From a virus, in the IMG/VR virus record IMGVR_UViG_3300028712_000012, positions 1 through 25,551 of that record: a DNA stretch of 25,551 bases; one strand, 5' to 3'. The notes under the pieces were generated by a model that saw nothing but the letters and a program-made list of their open reading frames with translations, searched no databases and was not told where the DNA came from. Of the stretch, positions 6,729 through 15,056 are shown one piece after another. A program made the position numbers and the translations under genes. Each line of letters opens with the position of its first letter. Position 1 is the first letter of the stretch.

Positions 6729-8675
6729 TTAGGTCAGCGCTCCGGAGATGATCCAGACGCCGCCCTCGGTCTTGATCGCGGTGGCGATGCTGTTGACCGC
6801 GAGCGTGTGGTTGCCAGCGTAGCTGTTGCCACCGGATCGAAACATCGTCTCGGTGTTGTTGATGTAGCAGGTGCCTGCGCGGTTGGCGTAGGTGATGGTG
6901 GTGCCGACCGGATAGAGCCCGCCGTTGATGGTGCACTGTCCGCCATTGACGTACATGACGAGGCACTTGCCCTGATCGGTACCGACCGTCCAGTAGCCGT
7001 GCGGGATGGCGTAGGCAGGGACCGTGGAGAACAGTTGCACGTCCCTCGGCTGTGCATAGAGCGAGAAATTGCTGGAGTTTAGAAAGCGCACCCAAGCACC
7101 CGGAACGCCACCGCTCCAGTTGCGGGTCCACAACTCATTGGGGTTATCTTCCCAGCCCCAAGCCTGTTGCATGCCCCAGAAATTGCTGGCGTTGCCGTGG
7201 CGCAGGTTGGCCTGAAACCACCAGCCTGCATTTGGTGCGTTGGCGGCAGCGTTGGTTTCGCCGCCGAACAACCATCCTGATACTGGCGTGCTCTGAAACG
7301 AAGAATTCCAGTTCACCCCGGAAAAACCTTGCGGTGCCTTGATGGCTGTCAACGCCGATCCGCCAACGAAGGCGAAGTCGGTGCCGTTATAGCTGATGTA
7401 CTTGGTGCCGGTCTGGCCAAGCTCCAGCGTGCCGGACCCGGCTTTGACGTTGCCGCCAGCGTTAAGTGCGCCGGACAGCGTAACGATTCCGGTGATGTCG
7501 ACGTTTCCGATACCGGAGAACGTGCCGTTATAGTTGAGGCCCTTGACGCTGAGCGCACCGTTGGCGCGGTTGACGCTCAATGCCGTATCGATGAAGACGC
7601 CGTTGTCGGCGTAGCGCAGCAACGAAACGTTGGAGCCGGTGTTGCCGCCGCCTTCTGGTGAGGTATCAGCGAGAGACAGCACCCATCGCCTGACGCCGTC
7701 GACCGACAGCGCCTCTATCATGCGATGCTCTCCGGTTGCGGTGGATCGCAGCCGCAGCGCCGGGTTTGATGTGGTGATCGTCAGGATATTGCCGACCGTG
7801 CCGCCAGCGCCGATGATCGCATCGACGTAGGCCTTGGTCGCCGCCATCGTCGGTTGTGACGGCGGACCGAACAGATACAGCGGGCCGGTCATCACCGCGC
7901 CCGATGACGACATCGATCCCATCAGATACTCGTTCATCCGGGCACGGGTCCATGCCGTGGTCGCCAGCATGTTGTCGTTCGAGTTGATGTTCGGATGCAC
8001 GCCGGGCTGCACCGCAGTGAACGCCGTGGTGCCGTCCTTGCGGACGTAGTTGAAGAGATCGATACCGGCCCCCTCCAAATCCTCCGCAACACTGAGGATC
8101 GAATTATACATGGTGACGACTTCGGCGTGGTCCGCCACCACCGTGTCGTGCATCGGGCCGACCGCGTCGTGATAGAGCTTGGTGGAATCCGCCATGCCCG
8201 GTGTCGATGACACTACCCAGTCGCTGTGCGGCCCCGGGTCTCCATGCAGCGCCGTGATCATGATCTCAAGGATGCCAAGCTCCTGATCGTACGACATCGT
8301 GCGCGCGATGGCGTAGTCGTCAGGCGTGTGCTCGATGATCAGATAAGGCGATGGCGTGAAGGTCTCACGCTGCACACCTTCTTCGATCTGCAGCGTCATG
8401 TACCCCATGACCAGTTCGTACTCGCCATCGACCGGCGCGAGCAGGAATCCAAGCTGGGTGACCTCCAAGATGTCCTTGGTGGCCGGGATCAGGATTTCGT
8501 TCATCCGCAACAGCGCGGCGGCGCGAATTTCCTCGTTGACGCCAGCGAGAAGGTCTTGCGTCGATTCCAGATTCTGGAAGCGACCTTCCAGCGACGGCAG
8601 CAACCGCTTCATGTAGGGAAGCAGTTGCGTGCCGGGCTTTAGCTCGAACTCTTCGTCAAGCCGCTTCAGTGCCAT
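6729..8675 (-). CDS. Long tail fibre protein
   Basis: A 648-aa protein in the P2 H position (after gpI, before sheath). Residues 1-200 are mostly helical and acidic and likely attach to the baseplate or the upstream tail protein. Residues 236-290 have two fibre-type joints, LATTAWTRARMNEYL and AATKAYVDAIIG, flanking VMTGPLYLFG. Residues 300-460 are repetitive Gly/Asn/Thr-rich beta shaft (ANGALSVKGLNYNGTFSGIG, VTLSGALNAGGNVKAGSGTL). From about 470 there is a Trp/Asn-rich head domain (GWWFQANLRHGN, WGMQQAWGWEDN), and the C-terminal 110 residues form another compact unit ending GGVWIISGALT. The ATG at 8675 has AAGG upstream and lies 4 bases from the previous stop. Confidence 0.85.
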   Translation of the reverse strand: MALKRLDEEFELKPGTQLLPYMKRLLPSLEGRFQNLESTQDLLAGVNEEIRAAALLRMNEILIPATKDILEVTQLGFLLAPVDGEYELVMGYMTLQIEEGVQRETFTPSPYLIIEHTPDDYAIARTMSYDQELGILEIMITALHGDPGPHSDWVVSSTPGMADSTKLYHDAVGPMHDTVVADHAEVVTMYNSILSVAEDLEGAGIDLFNYVRKDGTTAFTAVQPGVHPNINSNDNMLATTAWTRARMNEYLMGSMSSSGAVMTGPLYLFGPPSQPTMAATKAYVDAIIGAGGTVGNILTITTSNPALRLRSTATGEHRMIEALSVDGVRRWVLSLADTSPEGGGNTGSNVSLLRYADNGVFIDTALSVNRANGALSVKGLNYNGTFSGIGNVDITGIVTLSGALNAGGNVKAGSGTLELGQTGTKYISYNGTDFAFVGGSALTAIKAPQGFSGVNWNSSFQSTPVSGWLFGGETNAAANAPNAGWWFQANLRHGNASNFWGMQQAWGWEDNPNELWTRNWSGGVPGAWVRFLNSSNFSLYAQPRDVQLFSTVPAYAIPHGYWTVGTDQGKCLVMYVNGGQCTINGGLYPVGTTITYANRAGTCYINNTETMFRSGGNSYAGNHTLAVNSIATAIKTEGGVWIISGALT

Positions 8676-8679
8676 GTGG

Positions 8680-9186
8680 TCACGCCTTCTTCTTGGCCTT
8701 GGTGGATTCCGGCTCCGGTTCTGGCGTCACGTCCGGGCTCGATGGCACGTCCGGGTCGACCGGCGTGTCGCCAAGCTCGACCGCGTCAACGATGCACGGT
8801 TGCACTTCTGGATCGAGGCATGTCTCGCCGGTCATCTGGTAGCTCTTCGCCGGAGCCAGTGCGCGACCGGCGAAGATGCAGGCCTTGCCGAGCGTGACCT
8901 GATAGACCTTCCCTGCGGTGAAGGTGGGCAACGCTCGACCGCTCTTCTTCCATTCCGGCGGCGAGTCCTTCGACGGGGACGACGTCGGAGAGCCGATCAC
9001 CATCACCCGGTCATCGACCCATTCCCCCTTGCGTATTTCACGTCGCGAGCCCTTGCCGTCCTGTGGCACATAGGGCATGAGCCCTGTCGGCGCTCCACCC
9101 GGATCGAGCCGGGCTCGCGCCGCCGCCAGCGCTCCCTCTTCCATCGGCATGTTGACGTTGCGTTGCGGATATTTATCCGTAGCCAT
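8680..9186 (-). CDS. Unknown protein between two tail fibre genes
   Basis: A 168-aa frame with a strong GGGAG Shine-Dalgarno 8 bases before ATG 9186. Residues 1-70 are basic and polar (RREIRKGEWVDDRVMVIG). The middle, about 85-140, looks like a small beta domain (FTAGKVYQVTLGKACIFAG, then SYQMTGETCLDPE) with three Cys. The tail is Pro/Asp/Glu-rich and ends in a basic STKAKKKA. No family recognised. It lies 15 bases after the 787-aa tail protein and 4 bases before the fibre, so a part in fibre attachment or assembly is possible but unsupported. Confidence 0.7.
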   Translation of the reverse strand: MATDKYPQRNVNMPMEEGALAAARARLDPGGAPTGLMPYVPQDGKGSRREIRKGEWVDDRVMVIGSPTSSPSKDSPPEWKKSGRALPTFTAGKVYQVTLGKACIFAGRALAPAKSYQMTGETCLDPEVQPCIVDAVELGDTPVDPDVPSSPDVTPEPEPESTKAKKKA

Positions 9187-9201
9187 ATTGAGTTCTCCCT
9201 T

Positions 9202-11565
9202 TTAAGCGATGGCGATGTCGACGCGCTCGCCCACCAAGAAAAGGGCGTTCACGTTATCGGTGGTGCCCTCGGACCTGATCTTGTAGGCCGTGATGGCGAC
9301 GCCACCGAGCGCAGCGAGATTCCACGTGCAGCTTCTCACCAGAACCGTCGGGTCATCCGGAGAAACCTCGTCTTGGATCAGCGATGGCGTCCTCGCGTTG
9401 ACGTAGCCCGCGCCCACCAACAGCCGTGGCGTGAAGCTGTGGTATGGAGCGCCACGCCACGACTCCAGACGGAAGTCGCAGTACACCGTGGTCACCGGAC
9501 CGGGCGTGGTGCGGGCGGTAGAGATGTGGCGGAAGTCCGAGCGCGGACGCGTTGTCAGCGAACGCGAGTTGGACGCAACACCAAAGCCCGGCATTTCGTC
9601 CGTGGTGCCAAGCAGGGTGACCCTGAACGGCAACAGCGGTGGCAGAGCTACCAACGGGTTGCCTTCGTGATAGTAGCCGAGAGGCCGCCAGATTCCGTTG
9701 ACCTGCACCTCGAAATTGATCGCTGTTCCGGGCGGCTTGGTGCTGTCGAAATTGAGATCGATGGCAGAAATTCCGCCGTTCAATTCGAGCGACAGCAATT
9801 GCGTGGTGCACTGCGTGGTGCGGAATCTCGCGAAGTAAAGCCGGAACGACAGGTCCTTGGTGAGATCGCCGACCGACCATGCCCCATCGCTCGATTGAAA
9901 CATCGAGCCCTGCGCGAACTTGTTGTTGTGCACCAGCGCGACGAAGTGGTTGCCCGGCGTCTGCAGGACAATGGCGTAGCGCTGGCCTTTGGCAAGATAG
10001 GTTGGGATGAAGTCGAACTTGGTACCGTTCGGCGGCGCACGCAGCCGGTCCGCAGTGAGCGTCGAGCGCGCGATGGTCCGCTCGAAGTTGGGAGCGCCCG
10101 CCGCGTTGCATTCGCAGATTAGGCAGTGAACGTCGCCGGTTGTGGCGATACGCGTGAAGAAGATATCAACACCGGTCATCCAGCCGCCCTGAGAGTTCAG
10201 GTAGGTCTGTGAGATCACCGACCCGGACAGGCCTTCGATGGTGACCACCTGCCGCCAGTAATAGCTGTCGATGATCTCATCGACCCAGAACTGCACCAGC
10301 CGGAGAACCGTGTGGCTCGGGTTGTCCATCACATCGAGGATTTGGAAGGTCTCGGTGCCGCGCGTCAGGATGTTCCTGACCGGGTCGTAGATCAGATCAG
10401 TGTTCGGCGTATAGCCGCCGACGCCTGATTGTTCATGGGATTGCAGGAAGCCGGTGCCGTAGTCATGACCGGCTGGTGCAAACCACCACCAGCCATTGGA
10501 GCAGACCACGAATGGCGTGCCCCACCGAATTCGCGTGCGGGTCTTGGCGCAAAGCTCCCATGAGATCGTCTGGTACTGATATTGCGAGATCGACATCTCG
10601 GAGTCTTTACCGAGCACCTCGATGCGAACTACCTGATCGTAGACCGGCAGCACAAAGTTGGCTTGGTTGATTACTCCGGGGTCCATCGGGTTCAGCAATG
10701 CGAACTGCGCATCACGTTCGGCTGCGTTCGGGAAGCGAATGCCTTCCTCCACCTTGGCCAGATAATCCACGTGATACAGATCGGTCTCGTCAGGCGTCAG
10801 GAAATGATCGGCTCCCCAAGACGAATAGGTGTCAGGCAGCCCGCTCTTTTCCTTCACGCGTGCAACGTCGGCTGCGATCTGCAGCACGAACTTCATTCCA
10901 GCGGTGCCGTTCAACCGGGCGGCCAGCGCAGCCATGTCGGTCGCCAGCGTGTCGAGGCGTGACGCGGTTTGCGTGCGCCACGCATCCATCTCGTTCATGC
11001 GGGCATCGAGATCGGTAACGTTCGGCGCGCGGTTTTCGTCCACCATCTGGATCGAGACGATGCCGGTAGAGTCCAGCAATATCCATGCAACCGCCAGCGT
11101 GTTCGACGCCACGCTCGGGTGCTGCGGGTCCGGGCCTTCAGCGCCGATCACGGTCGAGACGTTGGCCCACCTGCGGTTCTCGGTCGAGACCACACGCGCC
11201 ACCGTGGCGCGGGTCACCGGGTCCGTGAGGAAGGTTCTCGGTTCGGTATCGGTCTCGATCTCTTGGCCCCACGCCACCACGCCGACATAGCGCCGCGTCA
11301 CCACCGGCAGCACGCCGAGCATGTCGAGTGACGATCCGCCCTCGCTGTCGTTATAGAACACCAGACCGTTGTGGTAGAGCCTGCCGTTGCCGACGGTGAC
11401 CACCGCAGGCGCGGTCTGCACCGTGGTGAAGCCGGTGTAGGCCATGCCGGGGATGAGAGTATCCGCCACGATGTGATCAAACGAGGCGCGTGGAAACAAA
11501 CCGAAGTTGTTGAAGTCCTCGACCGTGACCTTCTGCCAATCTTGGATATTAACTTTCCGTTCCAT
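9202..11565 (-). CDS. Large baseplate-associated tail protein (fibre or fibre-network component)
   Basis: A 787-aa protein directly after gpI. Residues 1-100 (VTVEDFNNFGLFPRASFDHI, GMAYTGFTTVQTAPAVVTVG, RLYHNGLVFYNDSEGG) have the look of the N-terminal anchor seen in large tail proteins of DUF4815 type: a beta domain describing value and uptake faces. Residues 185-240 are predicted coiled coil (LDARMNEMDAWRTQTASRLD...). Residues 320-787 are beta-rich, with many aromatic residues and no visible catalytic motif. The gpI stop TAG is part of this gene's SD (TAGGAG, 7 bases before ATG 11565), so the two are translated together. It could be a fibre or a wedge-to-fibre adaptor. The family assignment is tentative. 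Confidence 0.65.
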   Translation of the reverse strand: MERKVNIQDWQKVTVEDFNNFGLFPRASFDHIVADTLIPGMAYTGFTTVQTAPAVVTVGNGRLYHNGLVFYNDSEGGSSLDMLGVLPVVTRRYVGVVAWGQEIETDTEPRTFLTDPVTRATVARVVSTENRRWANVSTVIGAEGPDPQHPSVASNTLAVAWILLDSTGIVSIQMVDENRAPNVTDLDARMNEMDAWRTQTASRLDTLATDMAALAARLNGTAGMKFVLQIAADVARVKEKSGLPDTYSSWGADHFLTPDETDLYHVDYLAKVEEGIRFPNAAERDAQFALLNPMDPGVINQANFVLPVYDQVVRIEVLGKDSEMSISQYQYQTISWELCAKTRTRIRWGTPFVVCSNGWWWFAPAGHDYGTGFLQSHEQSGVGGYTPNTDLIYDPVRNILTRGTETFQILDVMDNPSHTVLRLVQFWVDEIIDSYYWRQVVTIEGLSGSVISQTYLNSQGGWMTGVDIFFTRIATTGDVHCLICECNAAGAPNFERTIARSTLTADRLRAPPNGTKFDFIPTYLAKGQRYAIVLQTPGNHFVALVHNNKFAQGSMFQSSDGAWSVGDLTKDLSFRLYFARFRTTQCTTQLLSLELNGGISAIDLNFDSTKPPGTAINFEVQVNGIWRPLGYYHEGNPLVALPPLLPFRVTLLGTTDEMPGFGVASNSRSLTTRPRSDFRHISTARTTPGPVTTVYCDFRLESWRGAPYHSFTPRLLVGAGYVNARTPSLIQDEVSPDDPTVLVRSCTWNLAALGGVAITAYKIRSEGTTDNVNALFLVGERVDIAIA

Positions 11566-11575
11566 GCTGCCTCTC

Positions 11576-13030
11576 CTAGAGCAAGTTCACGACTTGCTGG
11601 TCAATGGTGGTTTCGTTGTAAGCGCGTTCGCGTAGCTCGATCAGGCGCGTCGGGTCGTAGGCAACGCGCACACGATCTCTCAGCGCCTGTGAAGTGACGA
11701 CGGCTCGGCTAGCGCGGTCGAAGTCGGCCATGTCGACTGCGCTCGCGAAGTAATTGTCGTCGGTGGTGAAGCCTTCATCACCGAACCAACTCCACCAATC
11801 GTCATCGGCATGAAGGTGGATCATCAGGTCCGCCGTGTAGGCGGGCCATGAGACGTAATCGACGCCGACATAGGAGATGCCGCCAGTGATGGTCGCGACG
11901 ATGTCAGGGTCGTACAGGAAGATGCGATCAGCCAGCATGCGCGCGGCGTCGTATCCGGCGTCGGCGTAGTAGACGACGGGGACCGGCGGTACCGGATAAG
12001 GAACGGTGTTCGGCGGCGTTGGCGGCAGCACTATCGGGTGCTCCGGACGCGGGATGGTGTCTGGAAGCTCGTGATCAGGATGCGGCAGGTCACTCGGGTG
12101 CGTGATGTTGCGGCTGTCGCTCCAATCGCCGACGAAGAAGAACGAATTGCCCCAGCCGATGTCGCTATTGCGCTCATAGCGCACATCGATAGGCTCAAGC
12201 CCGGGCAGCACCATGTCGAGATGCAGTTGGCTCTGCTCGTGGCTATAGCTGCCGTCGACGCGCACCGTGATCAGCTTCGGCACGATGGCTTCAGCACAGA
12301 CGAACCTCTCATCGTTAACGAAGTCCTCGGTCATGATGGCGTGACCGGCCTGCCCCGGCAACGCGATCTGCTCGAAGTCCACCGAGGCGACGCCGTTGAT
12401 CTCTTTGGTGAAGGTGTAGATTTGCAGCGGGATGTCCTGCCCGGTCCGCAGCCGCAGATACGCCTTGCGACCGTGCAGCGCCTCGCCATCATCGAGCCCG
12501 ACGAAATCGTTGACGCCGCCCTTGTCGGAATACAGCACATCAACGCCGTCCCAACCGATCCCCTCCTCGAAGGTGATGCGGATCGACGGCATCATGTGAA
12601 TCCAGAAATCGTAGGCCGCCTTGTCCATCGAGGGCGAGGCGAAGAACGCCTGCGGCGGACGGATCGCCTGCACCACCTCGTAACCGACCGGCCCGACGAA
12701 ATCCCGCCCGCTGTAGTGGAGCGCCATTTCGATTCCGGCCTGCGTGCCGCGCAGCGATTTGTATTCGAACTGCCGCGCCACCCATTCGCGTTGCGTGCTC
12801 TCGCTCCAGCCCTCCTCCCACAACAGCACGCCCTGCGCGTAGCCGAGATAGGGCAGGTTGTTGTAGCTGATCTTGTAGGGGTCCCACTGGTCGATGATGA
12901 TCTCGGCATAGGTGCCGATCAGCCGCTCACCGTCGACGTCGGCCATCGCCTTTTCGAGACCTGACGCCGAACGATAGAGCAGTTTCGCACCGGGTGCTTT
13001 GATCAGCCCCTCTGTGACGATGTCGTTCAT
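11576..13030 (-). CDS. Baseplate protein gpI-like (P2 tail protein I) with long C-terminal extension
   Basis: A 484-aa protein with a P2 I-like N-terminal domain: LEKAMADVDGERL near residues 25-37, IIIDQWDPYKISYNNLPYLG near 44-63, LLWEEGWSESTQREWV near 69-84, RGTQAGIEMALHYSGR near 94-109. The usual family length is about 180-220 aa. Here residues 190-310 add a beta-rich region, 310-355 is a Pro/His-rich linker (PTPPNTVPYPVPPVPVVYY), and 356-484 is a further Asp/Trp-rich domain. In P2, I helps join the wedge to the fibre. The ATG at 13030 overlaps the J stop as ATGA. The frame is open 81 codons further upstream, but that stretch lies within J and has no coding look. Confidence 0.85.
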   Translation of the reverse strand: MNDIVTEGLIKAPGAKLLYRSASGLEKAMADVDGERLIGTYAEIIIDQWDPYKISYNNLPYLGYAQGVLLWEEGWSESTQREWVARQFEYKSLRGTQAGIEMALHYSGRDFVGPVGYEVVQAIRPPQAFFASPSMDKAAYDFWIHMMPSIRITFEEGIGWDGVDVLYSDKGGVNDFVGLDDGEALHGRKAYLRLRTGQDIPLQIYTFTKEINGVASVDFEQIALPGQAGHAIMTEDFVNDERFVCAEAIVPKLITVRVDGSYSHEQSQLHLDMVLPGLEPIDVRYERNSDIGWGNSFFFVGDWSDSRNITHPSDLPHPDHELPDTIPRPEHPIVLPPTPPNTVPYPVPPVPVVYYADAGYDAARMLADRIFLYDPDIVATITGGISYVGVDYVSWPAYTADLMIHLHADDDWWSWFGDEGFTTDDNYFASAVDMADFDRASRAVVTSQALRDRVRVAYDPTRLIELRERAYNETTIDQQVVNLL

Positions 13031-13977
13031 AGGGCGCGCCCGCCGTAGGTGATCGACAGGCTTGTGACCCTGACCAGCCAATCCAGCGGCACGAACACGT
13101 TGTCTTCCGGCGAAACGATGTCGACGTGATGCACGCCGCTCATCCGGCACGCCGCATGGATCGCGGTGTGGCTGTGATCGTGGCCAAGCCAGTATTGGTC
13201 GTTGATCAGCGCTGCGATGTTGTCCCTGATCTTGGTGATGGTCTGGTCCTGCGCCGTGCCGGGATACAGCCACACCACGATCTTGTATTCGATCTCCCTG
13301 ATCTTCGGCGGGTTGACCGAGATCACGTCGGTCAGCGCCATGCGCGACAGGCTCTGGATGTAGGCGCGGATCGTCACAAGCTCTTCATCCGTCGGCTTCG
13401 GACCGGCAGGCGGCTCCTTCAGGCAGGTGATCAGGATTGTCGGATAGTAATCGTGCTGCACTGAGCGAATGGCCGTTACGTCGCGTAGTGACGGCAGCGC
13501 GGTGAGCGCCCAAAATTCGTAGGCTTCCGCCGTGCCATGCGGTGACAACGTGTTTGGCGACAGCCAGATGCGCCGACGATAGCGGTCGTCGCTCTCGCCC
13601 GGCAGGCGAGGAACGCCGCCGGGATAGCGCGAGGCGATAGCATCGAGATCGGTACCGATGGCGTAGGCCAGCGTGATCGAGCGAGCCGCCTGATTGACGC
13701 GATCCCGCAGCATCAATTCGAAATAGCTGCACGCCTCTTGGTTGATCTTGATCGGATCGAACTCAAGCTCCTCGACGTCGTACTGCGCAGCAACCGGCGG
13801 ATCGTACTGCATCCACAATTGCTTCAGCCGCGCCATCCGGTCAGCGAGGATTTGCTCGACGTCGAGCTTCTCCAGCACGATCATCGGCTGCAGGTTGGCT
13901 GGCAGGATGACCGAGATTCTATCGGTCAGCCTGTCGGCCAGTGCCTGTCCGCCGCCTTGGATGTAGACGTCGCTCAT
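13027..13977 (-). CDS. Baseplate protein gpJ-like (P2 J / Mu gp47 family)
   Basis: A 316-aa wedge protein between W and I, as in P2 (J about 302 aa). Marks in order: DVEELEFDPIKINQEACSYF near 67-86, ARSITLAYAIGTDLDAIASR near 98-117, ESDDRYRRRIWLSPNTLSPH near 128-147 (a family hallmark), GTAEAYEFWAL near 148-158, TDEELVTIRAYI near 196-207, and a C-terminal beta/helix unit ending SLSITYGGRAL. It forms the baseplate wedge with W and I. The start at 13977 is set by the ATGA overlap with the W stop. The same frame remains open to 15141, but that upstream part crosses W and the 162-aa gene and is not coding. Confidence 0.9.
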   Translation of the reverse strand: MSDVYIQGGGQALADRLTDRISVILPANLQPMIVLEKLDVEQILADRMARLKQLWMQYDPPVAAQYDVEELEFDPIKINQEACSYFELMLRDRVNQAARSITLAYAIGTDLDAIASRYPGGVPRLPGESDDRYRRRIWLSPNTLSPHGTAEAYEFWALTALPSLRDVTAIRSVQHDYYPTILITCLKEPPAGPKPTDEELVTIRAYIQSLSRMALTDVISVNPPKIREIEYKIVVWLYPGTAQDQTITKIRDNIAALINDQYWLGHDHSHTAIHAACRMSGVHHVDIVSPEDNVFVPLDWLVRVTSLSITYGGRAL

Positions 13978-14543
13978 AATTGGCTCCCCGGCGGAATGTT
14001 GGGTGTGGTGCCGATGCCGAGCGGCGGAGCGCCGGAGATGTAACCTCCCTGCCGCTCCCAGAGATTGTAGCCGCGCGACACCAGCCCGGTGGCGCGTCGC
14101 ACCTGCGGCGTGTCGTTGCCGAGGTGGCCGCGTGGCCGGTAGATGCCATCCATCGATGTGGTTAGCTCGCCCCTGCGAAGCTCCTCCGGCGAGGTCAGGC
14201 CGGAGCCATCGGCACGCTTGCCGACGCGCACGCGCTGGATGCGATAGTTCGGCTCCCACAGATCGAGCCCGGTGGAGATCGCCCAGTAGAACCGGCAGAT
14301 CGTGGTCTCGGTCGCGTTCTCGCCGATCAGGTGAGGCACGAACGAACCGACCCACCGACGCAACACCCGCTCGTGGTATCGCGTCGAGAAGATCAGCAAC
14401 ATCGATTGCTCGACGTGATCCCACCCGGTGAGCATCTTGCCGGTGATCCGGTCCATGCCGATGCGCACAGGGTTCAGAACGATGCGGCCATAGCGAAGGT
14501 CTGGCCACATGTCCGAGGTGGGATCGTAGAGTTCGTTCGCCAT
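13974..14543 (-). CDS. Baseplate wedge protein gpW/gp25-like
   Basis: A 189-aa protein with the gp25-like wedge fold in residues 15-108: RYGRIVLNPVRIG near 17-29, GWDHVEQSMLLIFSTRYHERV near 40-60 (usually H-x-x-Q-S-I...L-x-T-x-x-G-E-R), WVGSFVPHLIGEN near 64-76, LDLWEPNYRIQRVRVGKR near 93-110. P2 gpW is about 115 aa, so residues 110-189 are an extension rich in Gly, Arg and Pro with no clear fold. It acts with J and V in the baseplate. The ATG at 14543 lies 6 bases after the previous stop, with GAGG upstream. The four-base overlap with J supports the boundary at 13974. Confidence 0.85.
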   Translation of the reverse strand: MANELYDPTSDMWPDLRYGRIVLNPVRIGMDRITGKMLTGWDHVEQSMLLIFSTRYHERVLRRWVGSFVPHLIGENATETTICRFYWAISTGLDLWEPNYRIQRVRVGKRADGSGLTSPEELRRGELTTSMDGIYRPRGHLGNDTPQVRRATGLVSRGYNLWERQGGYISGAPPLGIGTTPNIPPGSQL

Positions 14544-14549
14544 CGCCGC

Positions 14550-15038
14550 TTACCTCGGCGGCGTTGTCGGCGGCACCCGCTTGTCGCGCGGACCTCCTTC
14601 TGGTTTGGCCTGCGCCTGCGGGTTGTCCGGGTTGGTCGACGTGAACGGCTCCTGCTTCTTGCCCTTGTGGCTGCGGGTCTGCCGTCCAGAGTAGCCGCCG
14701 ACGCCAGCGAACATCGGCGCGCCGGATTGGATGCGCCTGTCGTACCTCGGAATCCGCTTCGGATCGGCGTCGTTGTCCTCGCTGCGCCCGCGCGTGACCT
14801 GCGCCAGCATCTTCTTGGCGGCCTCGCCGATCTCGCCGACCGGCTTGTCGCCCATCAGCCCCTGATCGATCCAGTATTGCACTTGCTGCGCAACGGCGAG
14901 CACGTGCTTGGTGCCTTCCTTCGGGTTGCCCTTGTCGTCCCTGTCCTGCTTCACGGTCAGGCCGCCGAGCGTGTCGCTGACATTGGGGTCGTAGATGTAG
15001 AACTTGTGCAGAATGCGCGGGGTCTGAACCATTGGCAT
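14550..15038 (-). CDS. Unknown baseplate-operon protein between V and W
   Basis: A 162-aa frame with a perfect AGGAG seven bases before ATG 15038. P2 has no gene here between V and W. Residues 1-90 look folded (RILHKFYIYDPNVSDTLGGL, HVLAVAQQVQYWIDQGLMGD, VGEIGEAAKKMLAQVTRG). Residues 90-162 are Arg/Lys/Pro/Gln-rich and probably disordered. No catalytic or membrane motif. A minor structural or assembly role in the baseplate is likely from its context only; I do not recognise a family. Confidence 0.7.
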   Translation of the reverse strand: MPMVQTPRILHKFYIYDPNVSDTLGGLTVKQDRDDKGNPKEGTKHVLAVAQQVQYWIDQGLMGDKPVGEIGEAAKKMLAQVTRGRSEDNDADPKRIPRYDRRIQSGAPMFAGVGGYSGRQTRSHKGKKQEPFTSTNPDNPQAQAKPEGGPRDKRVPPTTPPR

Positions 15039-15056
15039 GTCGCTTCTCCTGTTGAG

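Noticed and set aside
12038-12964. Plus-strand 308-aa open frame
   Set aside because: Antisense to gpI and compositionally a shadow (Arg/His/Leu/Val-rich), with no recognisable motif or good SD.
11576-13273. 565-residue form of gpI
   Set aside because: The first 81 residues lie inside gpJ and look non-coding; the ATGA overlap at 13030 marks the real start.
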